Below, one piece after another: positions 1-7,202 of a stretch of DNA of 7,945 nucleotides. A model generated the notes under the pieces. The model saw only the letters and a program-made list of their open reading frames with translations, was not told the DNA's origin and did not search any database. Position 1 is the first letter of the stretch; every line of letters begins with the position of its first letter. The position numbers and the translations under genes were made by a program. The stretch is from Candidatus Hydrogenedentota bacterium (GTDB lineage: Bacteria > Hydrogenedentota > Hydrogenedentia > Hydrogenedentales > CAITNO01), in the NCBI GenBank assembly GCA_023145975.1, contig JAGLCZ010000727.1, positions 1-7,945 of the forward strand, given 5' to 3'.

Positions 1-72
1 CTTCCTTTTCTCCAGTCAACAAAAATAGTAGGACTCGCGAGTATTGCCATCGCACTGCTGTTTATCAGTTGC
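1..72 (+). other. Lipoprotein signal peptide and lipobox (signal peptidase II site)
   Basis: The visible codons give a Lys followed by a roughly 15-residue hydrophobic core and then F-I-S-C. Cleavage would fall before the Cys encoded at 70-72, which would be lipidated. The n-region start codon is outside the window. The residue after Cys is Asp. In enterobacteria Asp at +2 favours inner-membrane retention, but this rule does not hold in all phyla. Confidence 0.75.
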
Positions 73-2262
73 GATTTGCTGGAAGGGGATGATCCCATCG
101 ACTCGTTATCCAATCCGTTGCGGCGTGTATTCCGTGGACGCCTAACCTATCCGACAGGGGAAACACCCTATGGCGTACTGACAGGTGATTTAAACAGGGA
201 TGGTTTTCTCGATGTTGTTACACTGGATTGGACAGTAGAAAAGTCGTCCGTACTGCTTGCCGATACTGTAGGCGGGTATATGGAGCCCATATCCTATGAA
301 TTGGGGGCTTCTCCCCGTGCCGCCGTTTTGGCAGATTTGTCCGGCGATACGGCTCTGGACCTCGCCGTGGTCAACGAAACACATGCACAAGTAACCCTCT
401 TATTTGGAGATGGGACGGGCGCTCTTGCTGCCTCAACCGCCATTAATCTAACACCGGGATCGATGCCTTATGCTATCGTTGCTGCAGATCTCAACAACGA
501 TACTATCACCGACCTGATTACTGCCGATACAGCAACAGCCACCGTTACCCTGCTTGTGGGGGAAGGGGCAGGCACTTTTCTTGAACCCGTTAGTTTGCCT
601 GTGGAACACGCGCCCGAAGGTCTCTGGGTGGGCGATATCACGGGCGATGGTATTGCAGATATTGTAACCGCAAGCCCGGATCACAATACGATTGCAATAC
701 TCGAAGGTACAGGAATCGCATATTTACCCGTACGCCTGCTGGCATGCGGCAATATGCCCCAACAAATAACAGCGGCAGACCTGGACAAGAATGGGATTCG
801 TGATCTCATAGCCGGTAATGCAGGATCAGGCGATCTGTCCGTACTATACGGCACAGGGCAGGGACTGTTCGGCGAGGAAGTACGCATTGCAATGCCCCAT
901 CCCGTCGGACATTTTGTGATAACAGATCTCAACAGCGATACCATACCTGATATTGCAGCGGCATTATTTGATAAAACCAGCAGTGACAAACAGTCTATCA
1001 GCCGCTTTACCGTTTTGCAGGGACACGGCGACGGCAGTTTCGGCACTCCCGCCATTTATGGTTCCGGCTGGTTTGCCCTGGGAATTACCGCCGCTGACAT
1101 GAATAACAATGGTCATTTGGATCTGGTCACCGCTGACTATAGTTCCAACACGATTTCTATCGCTTATAATCACGGAGACGCTCTCTTCGAATCAGACCGG
1201 CGTTTTCCCGTTGGCACAAGTCCGGGACCGGCAATTGCACTGGATTTCACGCAGGACAACAGGAACGATCTGGTTGTCATGAATACGGGCAGCAATAACC
1301 TCTCCCTATTGAAAAGTAGTGGTGCGGGGAAATTTGAAGCATTAACATCAATTACCCTGACGGGAAAACCTCTTGCCATGGCGGCGGGCGATTTGAATGG
1401 GGATAATAAACAGGATTTGGTGGTATCCCTAACAGCAAAGGCACAAGTGGCAGTCTATCTCGCTACGGGAATGGGGAACTTCGCAGGTGCCCAATCCTTT
1501 CCGATACTCATAGATACTTCACGGGGCGCCCCCGAAGTACTTTCGCTGGCACTGGGCGATATGAATAATGACGGCAGCCTGGATATCGTTACAGGCAACA
1601 GCCGCCTTGATTCCTCCTCAGTACTGTTAAATGACGGTACAGGGCAGTTTTCAGCCCCCATCGTTTCTGATGTGGGTAATTATCCACGGGATGTCCATCT
1701 ATCAGATACCAATGGTGACGGCATTCTCGATCTGGTCTTTCTGAGCTCCCGGGATCCCTCCTCCAAAGACGACAGCGCTGACCCCCGTGTGATTCGGTGG
1801 TTCGGCAATGGGGACGGCACTTTCAATCAGGAAAATCACTTGCGCTTCGGTACCAGTGAAGCACCGGGAATGTTGGCTATGGCCGATGTAACAGGCAACG
1901 GACGATTGGATGCCGTTACAGTACATCCTGGAAATAACAGTGTCTTTATACTCGGTGGGCTTCAAAATGGGAACTTCGCAAAAGCTTCCCGTGTCTATAT
2001 CGGATATAAGCCTATCGCAGTTACACTGGCTGATATCAACGGAGACAGCCGTGCAGATCTCGCAGTTACCTTAAATGCAGGGAGTGTTGTCGTACGCTTC
2101 AGTCGCGGTAATCTGGAGTTTGAAGGTCCCAACAATTTCATTGTGTCGCCGGGCATGACAAAAAGTATTGTTTCCGATGTCAGCGGCGACGGTGTTCTGG
2201 ATTTGATTGTCACCAATGCTCTTCGGAATGACGTCGGGATTTTATTAGGGCAAACACTTTAA
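1..2262 (+). CDS. FG-GAP/VCBS-repeat lipoprotein, 5'-truncated by window
   Basis: The reading frame is open from base 1, so the gene begins before the window; 753 residues are visible. A TTG at 76 could be taken as the start, but the codons before it encode a lipoprotein signal peptide: a lysine at codon 8, a hydrophobic stretch (IVGLASIAIALLFIS) and a cysteine at 70-72 in the context FISC. Phe at -3 of this lipobox is less usual. After the Cys come acidic residues and then 14 repeats with a D-x-[ND]-x-[DN]-x-x-x-D calcium-loop-like core. The first Asp codons lie at 187, 334, 487, 634, 778, 925, 1096, 1243, 1390, 1558, 1705, 1885, 2032 and 2176. The period is close to 49 residues, as in integrin-type FG-GAP/VCBS beta-propeller blades. 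No catalytic domain or C-terminal sorting domain is seen. The likely role is membrane-anchored binding of protein or glycan outside the cytoplasm; the ligand is unknown. The fold is clear, the function is not. Confidence 0.88.
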   Translation, partial: LPFLQSTKIVGLASIAIALLFISCDLLEGDDPIDSLSNPLRRVFRGRLTYPTGETPYGVLTGDLNRDGFLDVVTLDWTVEKSSVLLADTVGGYMEPISYELGASPRAAVLADLSGDTALDLAVVNETHAQVTLLFGDGTGALAASTAINLTPGSMPYAIVAADLNNDTITDLITADTATATVTLLVGEGAGTFLEPVSLPVEHAPEGLWVGDITGDGIADIVTASPDHNTIAILEGTGIAYLPVRLLACGNMPQQITAADLDKNGIRDLIAGNAGSGDLSVLYGTGQGLFGEEVRIAMPHPVGHFVITDLNSDTIPDIAAALFDKTSSDKQSISRFTVLQGHGDGSFGTPAIYGSGWFALGITAADMNNNGHLDLVTADYSSNTISIAYNHGDALFESDRRFPVGTSPGPAIALDFTQDNRNDLVVMNTGSNNLSLLKSSGAGKFEALTSITLTGKPLAMAAGDLNGDNKQDLVVSLTAKAQVAVYLATGMGNFAGAQSFPILIDTSRGAPEVLSLALGDMNNDGSLDIVTGNSRLDSSSVLLNDGTGQFSAPIVSDVGNYPRDVHLSDTNGDGILDLVFLSSRDPSSKDDSADPRVIRWFGNGDGTFNQENHLRFGTSEAPGMLAMADVTGNGRLDAVTVHPGNNSVFILGGLQNGNFAKASRVYIGYKPIAVTLADINGDSRADLAVTLNAGSVVVRFSRGNLEFEGPNNFIVSPGMTKSIVSDVSGDGVLDLIVTNALRNDVGILLGQTL

Positions 2263-2315
2263 AAACTACGGTTCACTCTTTTCTTGTTGTACACAGAAAG
2301 AAAGAAAATTGCTAA

Positions 2316-2332
2316 ATAGGGCGTTTCCCTAT
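2316..2332. repeat. Short hairpin, ATAGGG / CCCTAT, downstream of the lipoprotein gene
   Basis: A perfect 6-bp inverted repeat (2316-2321 and 2327-2332) with a 5-base loop lies 54 bases after the lipoprotein stop codon. No T-tract follows it on the plus strand, so it is not a standard intrinsic terminator. It may still protect or end the mRNA. An A-rich run (AAAGAAAGAAAA) precedes it. Confidence 0.3.
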
Positions 2333-2356
2333 CATGTATGCGAGATACTGATATCA

Positions 2357-2395
2357 TTACCTGAGCATTACCCCGCATGAAATTTCGGCAGGTAA
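2357..2395. repeat. Inverted repeat TTACCTG / CAGGTAA upstream of a promoter-like site
   Basis: Perfect 7-bp arms lie at 2357-2363 and 2389-2395, separated by 25 bases that contain the 8-bp palindrome GAAATTTC (2379-2386). The right arm abuts the candidate -35 element of the next gene, a position suited to an operator. By chance roughly half such a repeat is expected in a gap of this size, so support is weak. Confidence 0.25.
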
Positions 2396-2425
2396 CTGTG
2401 AAAAATATGTTATACTGTATATAAT
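2396..2425 (+). promoter_or_regulatory. Candidate sigma-70-type promoter for the GH116-like gene and coaE
   Basis: A perfect -10 hexamer TATAAT occurs at 2420-2425. The best -35 with acceptable spacing is CTGTGA at 2396-2401, an 18-base spacer and only 3 of 6 matches to consensus. Transcription would start near 2432 and leave a leader of about 118 bases before the GTG start at 2550. The AT-rich surroundings make a chance TATAAT fairly likely. The rest of the 287-base gap (2263-2549) shows no gene. Confidence 0.35.
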
Positions 2426-2538
2426 TTTGTAATGATGCAATTGTGTAAGTGCGTAATGCCCTTAACATTTTCGTATGTAGAGATGCCTCTTGCAGGTATA
2501 TGAAATATGTGTAAAACAGGGTTTAGAGTGAAAACTGC

Positions 2539-2542
2539 AGGA
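2539..2542 (+). promoter_or_regulatory. Ribosome binding site AGGA supporting the GTG start at 2550
   Basis: AGGA lies 7 bases before GTG 2550. An in-frame TGA at 2547-2549 directly precedes that GTG, so it is the most upstream start available. The N-terminal PLG...GSG motif expected near the beginning of the protein starts only about 11 residues in, which fits this choice. Confidence 0.5.
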
Positions 2543-2549
2543 TATCTGA

Positions 2550-4904
2550 GTGCTGAACAACAAAATAAATAGACTTTATACACCTCTGGGGAATGTCGGT
2601 TCCGGATGTATTGGAATTGACCATAGCGGTCATTTCTACAATGATATTTTACATCTCCTGGGACAGGGTCCGGTCATGCCCGACACATTTCCTGTGTTGC
2701 GTGCCAGTTTTGGACGCGGAGAGCCGTACATTCGCACCTTGTGTTCCCCGTGGGCAGGTGAAAAAAAGGCGGTCAACGAGAGTGTTCCGCAGTATCTGGA
2801 AAAGACGGAATATAAACAGCAGATTTCGTATCCGCTATTGTCGTCCCATCTGTGCGATGATAAGGCTCCGTTACAGGTGGTGTGGACCTGTTTTTCACCT
2901 CTTGCACCCTACGATCATGTAGCATCCGTTATACCCTGTATGTTAATGGGTGTGCGTGTAACGAACCCCACGAAGCACCCGGTATTGTGTTCCCTTATGT
3001 TCTGCATGAACAATCTGGCAACAGAGATTGCCGGGGACGGAACGGAAAATCCTGCACAGGTTCATTTTGTGCGGATAGAACCAACGGTAAACGACAATCG
3101 TACCCATCAGGGAAGCAATCTTTTTCGCGGGTCCATCACCGACGCACAACCGGATGTTTTAAAATCCTATGTGCGCAATGCAGTCCTGTTTGGCGACCGA
3201 CGCGATATAGGAGATACCGCACGCCCCCACTTTTGCCTGGGTGTAAAAGAGCAAACAAATGCCATAATATCCCGGGGAATATGGGATCCTGAATCTGAGA
3301 CCAGTTCGGACTACTTTTGGAAAGTATTCAAAGAAAGGGGGATTGCCGCACCACCGCCTCCGGGAACAATCTCCCGTGCGGGTGCAGTATCCTGTGCCAC
3401 ACGAGTTGCGCCGGGTGCATCATACCGCTTTGATTTCCTCTTCTCCTGGCATGTACCGCCAAAATTCTGCGAAGCAATGGGAACCACCAATGGCTACATA
3501 CAGCACTTCCCGAATGCTCCTGAATCTATTCGCTATGGTCTTTGTCATTTGGATTACCTTTATAAGGCTGTTACCAATTGGCAGCAACAGCTAAGCTCTT
3601 CCGGAGTACCGAAGAAATTTTCAAACGCCTTAATTGACAGTACACGCGCCTTTACAACATACATACGCCATCAAAAGAAAAATGGTCTTACATTGTTGGC
3701 GCAACCAAGTGGCGACAAGGAAAGTTCGGAGGAGTGGGACTTTCTGAACGCTTTCGCATTGCTCGCATTTGCACCCCGATTTCACGCGGCTGCTGTCACG
3801 ACTAAACTCCGAAAAATTCAGGAGCAAAGTGAAGATACCACGACGATACAGAATGGCACTTGCCTGCAGCAGTGTGCAGAAGTCATTCTTTCCGCCTATG
3901 CAGATGTATTATATACTGGTAATCGTGCTCGTTTCCGGGACTGGTATCCACGTACCGTTTCGATACTTAGTATCGGTCTGCAGCATCTGTTGCAAGAGCT
4001 TGCTTCTCCTGAAAAATCCAATACACCTCAGTTCACTGCCACCCTTGGCTTATGGGTTGCCGCCATCAATGCCGTAGTGCTTATGGCACGCGAACAAAAC
4101 GATGAGGAGAGAGTTCAAAAACGGGAAGCGGTACAACAAGCACTAACCATAGAATATAACACAAGACTGAAAGTGTTGGCAGAGAAAAATGAATCCGCTA
4201 TAACAGAGAAGGTAAATGCCCTTGCAGGAGCTTGCTATGCGGAATTGCTGAACCTGAACCCATTAGCTTCGGTGCAATGTGTTGAGTCAATGCTTCCGGA
4301 ATCTTCAACAGTTTCCAGGGAAGCAGGCGTAAATGACAAGCATTCACTTCGTACCCGAATCCTGGTTGCACTTTCCAAAGCACTTTTTACAAGAAAATCA
4401 ATCGTTCAGCAAAAAGATGCACTGAAACCTTTCCTCACCGACTTGATGAAATATAAAATAGATACAATAACAGGTCAGACTGTTTTGCCCAATCGCCTTG
4501 CGTTGTGGACGGTACTACAGGCATTGTCAGGAGTTTATTACAGTTCCCTCCATCATTCTTTGATAATTCGACCTTCATCGCTTGCCGGTTTGGGGGTAAC
4601 AATCCCCGTGTTCACGCCGGTTTCGTTAGGGAAAGTAAATATTCAGGTTGAAAAAGGACCAAAACTGATCGTTGTACTGCGTATTTCCCTTGAAATACCA
4701 CTCAGTATTACCTCAATAACCCTACAACTACCCGTCATCATGCATCATATACGCATATCATGCCTTCATGACGGGGAAGCAGTAACAACCAATCAGGAAT
4801 TATTACCGGGGAATGGAAATACACATATGGTACTGCGATTCAAGTCGCCTATGAAGATCACCAGCACGTTGACCGTACGCTTACGTGAAGCACCCACGGA
4901 ATGA
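2550..4904 (+). CDS. GH116 (GBA2-like)-related protein, divergent, possibly non-catalytic
   Basis: A 784-residue protein with a GTG start and no signal peptide, so probably cytoplasmic. The N-terminal region resembles the GH116 N-terminal beta-sandwich. It has PLGNVGSGCIG at residues 12-22, like the PLGGIGxGxIG motif of GBA2-type glucosylceramidases/beta-glucosidases. It also has a segment around 113-150 (FSPLAPYDHVASVIP, then VRVTNPT) matching the family's FSPFIPLNxxDSSLP and VxNxS pattern. Residues about 355-660 look like the alpha/alpha toroid domain: AEVILSAYADVLYTGNRARF (444-463) followed by DWYP, and LGLWVAAINAV (500-510). The family's usual nucleophile and acid/base contexts (a Glu in the FxxxE region, and an Asp in a TYDxW-type motif before the LWLAA helix) are not evident; E394/E395/D397 near EEWD are the nearest acidic residues. 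Residues about 670-780 form a beta-rich tail. It probably binds or once cleaved a glucoside. It could be a distinct subfamily with a relocated active site. The family link is inferred from motifs only. Confidence 0.6.
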   Translation: MLNNKINRLYTPLGNVGSGCIGIDHSGHFYNDILHLLGQGPVMPDTFPVLRASFGRGEPYIRTLCSPWAGEKKAVNESVPQYLEKTEYKQQISYPLLSSHLCDDKAPLQVVWTCFSPLAPYDHVASVIPCMLMGVRVTNPTKHPVLCSLMFCMNNLATEIAGDGTENPAQVHFVRIEPTVNDNRTHQGSNLFRGSITDAQPDVLKSYVRNAVLFGDRRDIGDTARPHFCLGVKEQTNAIISRGIWDPESETSSDYFWKVFKERGIAAPPPPGTISRAGAVSCATRVAPGASYRFDFLFSWHVPPKFCEAMGTTNGYIQHFPNAPESIRYGLCHLDYLYKAVTNWQQQLSSSGVPKKFSNALIDSTRAFTTYIRHQKKNGLTLLAQPSGDKESSEEWDFLNAFALLAFAPRFHAAAVTTKLRKIQEQSEDTTTIQNGTCLQQCAEVILSAYADVLYTGNRARFRDWYPRTVSILSIGLQHLLQELASPEKSNTPQFTATLGLWVAAINAVVLMAREQNDEERVQKREAVQQALTIEYNTRLKVLAEKNESAITEKVNALAGACYAELLNLNPLASVQCVESMLPESSTVSREAGVNDKHSLRTRILVALSKALFTRKSIVQQKDALKPFLTDLMKYKIDTITGQTVLPNRLALWTVLQALSGVYYSSLHHSLIIRPSSLAGLGVTIPVFTPVSLGKVNIQVEKGPKLIVVLRISLEIPLSITSITLQLPVIMHHIRISCLHDGEAVTTNQELLPGNGNTHMVLRFKSPMKITSTLTVRLREAPTE

Positions 4905-4923
4905 ACACAAAAACAAGCATCTT

Positions 4924-5529
4924 ATGAAGATTATAGGAATAACGGGAGGAATCGGAAGCGGTAAATCCGTTGCAGCTGACTATTTTCGTAAGGCTGGAAT
5001 TCCTGTTATTGACACAGATAAAACGGGGCATGATCTACTCGAAAATAATACCACCGTACAAAAAGCGGTCATAGCTGATTTCGGAGATGATATTACCGAA
5101 GATGGTAAAACAATATCACGGGAAAAACTGGCAGCACTTATTTTTACCGATACCCTGTCGCGTCAGCGTCTGAACGCCATATTGCACCCGGAAATTATTG
5201 CAGAAGTGAAACGATACTGTACGGTATTGCAGGAGGCAGGGAAACGGGCAGTCTTGGTAGAAGCGGCACTTATCGGGGAATCAAAGCATAAAGAGCCGTG
5301 GCTTACGGCATTGATTTTAGTGGCTGCTTCAGAGAGTGTCCGTATTAAGCGCCTGATGCAGTATCGCGACTTTTCCCGTGAAGAAGCGCAACGCCGAATT
5401 GCCGTCCAAACCCCGCCCGAAAAAAAAATCGCACTGGCGGACTGGATCATTGATAACAACAGTCATCTGGAAGCACTGCAAACCCAAGTTCTGCAGATCG
5501 CCGAAGAAATCCTTGAAAAAGATAAGTAA
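4924..5529 (+). CDS. coaE: Dephospho-CoA kinase
   Basis: This enzyme phosphorylates the ribose 3'-OH of dephospho-CoA with ATP, the last step of coenzyme A synthesis, in the cytoplasm. The product is 201 residues, normal for CoaE. The Walker A P-loop GGIGSGKS is at residues 8-15. DTDKTGHDLL (30-39) matches the family's D-x-D-x-x-x-H substrate motif. DGKTISREKLAALIF and ILHPEII correspond to the conserved R-x-x-L-x-x-x-x-F and HP signatures. QYRDFSREEAQRRIAVQ is the lid region, and ADWIIDNN matches the C-terminal AD-x-x-I-x-N motif. The usual PLLFE stretch is replaced by AALIGES. ATG 4924 is chosen because the P-loop begins 7 residues later, as in homologues; an in-frame GTG at 4885 would add 13 unconserved residues and overlap the preceding gene. 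No clear Shine-Dalgarno is seen. The gene lies 19 bases after the GH116-like gene and is probably cotranscribed and translationally coupled. Confidence 0.95.
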   Translation: MKIIGITGGIGSGKSVAADYFRKAGIPVIDTDKTGHDLLENNTTVQKAVIADFGDDITEDGKTISREKLAALIFTDTLSRQRLNAILHPEIIAEVKRYCTVLQEAGKRAVLVEAALIGESKHKEPWLTALILVAASESVRIKRLMQYRDFSREEAQRRIAVQTPPEKKIALADWIIDNNSHLEALQTQVLQIAEEILEKDK

Positions 5530-5583
5530 AACATCTCTAAAATATGGATACTATCACTAAGAAACTGCCCCTGTTAATTTATG

Positions 5584-6588
5584 TTACGTAACAACTGTTT
5601 CGAACGCACCTTTAAATGCTTCCAGTTTCGCTAGCCCTTGCATTGGTTGTGAGAACTGTATTGCAGGTGCCCACCGACAGCGGGTAAAACGTTCCAGCAA
5701 CGGCTTCGTAGTTAAAAGAATCTCGGAGTTCTCCACAGCAGGGTCAAGTGTAGTGGTATGCAGCTCTTCGGTCATCTTCCAAATAGCTTCTGCGGTAGAA
5801 AGTAAAATAGGCCAATTAATCCATCCCGTGCTCTCCGTTCCATTTGTCAGGAAAGGAAGACTATCGTCAGAAATCCGAAAAATACGCGCACGACCACTGC
5901 GAGACGAAAACACCATACCCGAACAAGCCATCTCCGTCATCAGATCGTGAATAGCTTTCTGAGAATAATATAGTTCCCGTGCCACTTCCCGAGGATACCC
6001 TGTACCATTCAATGCAAGATATGTCATCACATCGCATCGTGCATTCACGGAAAAAAGTGCGCGCAGCTTTAAGAGAAGACACTGCACTTCACCCGCTGGG
6101 AATGCTTGAGAATATCCGCGAGGCCGCAAAGAGCTTCTCTTGAACCCATGCTCCAGGAAAGTTTCTTCGTAATCTGTAGGTATAGGCAAAGAACGACCGT
6201 CTGCCAGATAGAATAAGGGTTGGGCTTTCTTTCGCTCATACTCTAACTTGGCAAGAGACTTCCATTTCATAGGCTTTCCATATTGGGACAGCCAGTCCGC
6301 CACAGCACTCAACACCTCGCCGCCGCCGAACGCCTCCTGTTGCAAAATATTCTTCATTCGCTGTATATTCAGAAAACTCCCGTTCTTAGTCAGCCAATCC
6401 ATAACCTCATCAAAAAGTCGCTGATCATAGCGCCCGAGGGAACAGGTAAACAAAAGAAGTGCTTCGGGATCGATGACGTGATGCAGTTCAACATGTTCTT
6501 GACCGGAAACCCCTAGTGCGGTCCACTCCCGCCACAAGAACTGGAGAAGCGTTTCCAAATATTCATTCCTAAATTTCTGCAGCGACAT
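5584..6588 (-). CDS. Winged-helix DNA-binding-type protein, partner of a nucleotidyltransferase
   Basis: A 334-residue protein with no signal peptide or membrane segment. The N-terminal 100 residues contain LWREWTALGVSG (18-29) and IDPEALLLFTCSLGRYD (39-55), a pattern I recall from uncharacterised proteins paired with nucleotidyltransferases. Residues 182-240 look like a winged helix: RCDVMTYLALNG, a helix with GYPREVARELYYS, a recognition helix SQKAIHDLMTEM (209-220), then a wing with SSRSGRARIFRI. The C-terminal 90 residues are unassigned. The ATG at 6588 has AGGA 7 bases upstream (6596-6599) and lies inside the end of the nucleotidyltransferase gene, with a 20-base overlap, so the two are cotranscribed and probably translationally coupled. 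The likely role is regulator of the operon and/or antitoxin for the nucleotidyltransferase. An ordinary ArsR/MarR-like regulator is the alternative. It ends 54 bases from the convergent coaE, with no clear terminator between them. Confidence 0.8.
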   Translation of the reverse strand: MSLQKFRNEYLETLLQFLWREWTALGVSGQEHVELHHVIDPEALLLFTCSLGRYDQRLFDEVMDWLTKNGSFLNIQRMKNILQQEAFGGGEVLSAVADWLSQYGKPMKWKSLAKLEYERKKAQPLFYLADGRSLPIPTDYEETFLEHGFKRSSLRPRGYSQAFPAGEVQCLLLKLRALFSVNARCDVMTYLALNGTGYPREVARELYYSQKAIHDLMTEMACSGMVFSSRSGRARIFRISDDSLPFLTNGTESTGWINWPILLSTAEAIWKMTEELHTTTLDPAVENSEILLTTKPLLERFTRCRWAPAIQFSQPMQGLAKLEAFKGAFETVVT

Positions 6589-7171
6589 CTTTATATCCTA
6601 GTGTTTCCAGCAGTTGTTTCAATAACATCAGAAATTCTGACGATACATCGTGTGTAACTGTCCAACGTGCCGCTTGTATCAACTCCCCGGTGCTGGGACA
6701 TAGTGCTTTGAGATCGCTAATGTGATAACCCCCTCGATCTACAGATGCATAGAGTTTGAAATGAATCTGGTCAATTCTATCAATGAAATATACGACTAAG
6801 TATTCACCGTATTTGTGAGCGTGAAGCCTGTCCTGGAACCCATTCGGAAGCCCCATCTGAAACAAACCGCCCTCGCCCCGGCTCGGACCGTTATTGAGCC
6901 AATTCTCAGGTAGTTGCATAACCTCTGCCACTTCCCTTGCTGCACGAAGTAACGAATCCGGCAAAGGCACCGGTGCCACCAACTCAACCGAATCGTCAAA
7001 CATTGCCACAATATCCACATCCATGGTTGTACGTGAAAGAAGACCGGTCACAATCAGAGCCGCACCACCACATACTACTATTTCAACTGGATGTGCTCCA
7101 TTTCGTTCAAGTCGGCCGTTGAGAAGTTTAAAAACGGCGTCTAGCTGTCGGCCTGTTAACGATTCTTCCAT
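6569..7171 (-). CDS. DUF6036-like nucleotidyltransferase (Pol-beta fold)
   Basis: A 200-residue protein from ATG 7171. The motif CGGAALIVTG (34-43) followed by TTMDVDI (48-54) is the hG[GS]...DhD signature of the Pol-beta nucleotidyltransferase superfamily, with D51 and D53 as metal ligands. D131 or D134 may supply the third carboxylate. LPENWLNNG (87-95) and HFKLYASVDRGGYHISDLKAL (within 137-157) match the pattern of the DUF6036 family as I recall it. The reading frame is open back to 7303, but ATG 7171 is preferred: it has AGAGGT 9 bases upstream and a good promoter just before it, and a start at 7303 would precede that promoter and add 44 unconserved residues. It probably transfers a nucleotide from an NTP to RNA, protein or a small molecule; the target is unknown. 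It is the first gene of a two-gene operon with the winged-helix protein. A toxin role like AbiEii/MenT is an inference. Confidence 0.82.
   Translation of the reverse strand: MEESLTGRQLDAVFKLLNGRLERNGAHPVEIVVCGGAALIVTGLLSRTTMDVDIVAMFDDSVELVAPVPLPDSLLRAAREVAEVMQLPENWLNNGPSRGEGGLFQMGLPNGFQDRLHAHKYGEYLVVYFIDRIDQIHFKLYASVDRGGYHISDLKALCPSTGELIQAARWTVTHDVSSEFLMLLKQLLETLGYKDVAAEI
6596..6599 (-). promoter_or_regulatory. Ribosome binding site AGGA for the winged-helix gene
   Basis: On the minus strand AGGA lies 7 bases before ATG 6588. It sits inside the last codons of the nucleotidyltransferase gene, which supports separate but coupled initiation of the downstream partner. Confidence 0.6.
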
Positions 7172-7180
7172 AATATGTAT

Positions 7181-7186
7181 ACCTCT
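7181..7186 (-). promoter_or_regulatory. Ribosome binding site AGAGGT fixing the nucleotidyltransferase start
   Basis: On the minus strand AGAGGT lies 9 bases before ATG 7171. No comparable site precedes the longer alternative start at 7303, so this site decides the start. Confidence 0.65.
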
Positions 7187-7202
7187 TATAATGAGTGGAA
7201 GA

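Noticed and set aside
187..2202. Regular 147-base periodicity considered as a DNA-level tandem repeat or CRISPR-like array
   Set aside because: The periodicity is at protein level (FG-GAP blades); the nucleotide sequences of the units are diverged and coding throughout.
2259..2468. Minus-strand open frame of 69 codons in the gap after the lipoprotein gene
   Set aside because: No ribosome binding site, no recognisable motif, low-complexity composition, and it overlaps the promoter-like and repeat region.
5163..5459. Minus-strand 98-codon frame inside coaE
   Set aside because: It lies entirely opposite a confidently identified gene and has no motif of its own.
5530..5583. Possible bidirectional terminator between the convergent coaE and winged-helix genes
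   Set aside because: No stable GC-rich stem followed by a T-tract on either strand.
5582..5593. 12-bp perfect palindrome TGTTACGTAACA over the stop codon of the winged-helix gene
   Set aside because: About two perfect 12-bp palindromes are expected by chance in a sequence this long; there is no loop or T-tract to make it a terminator.
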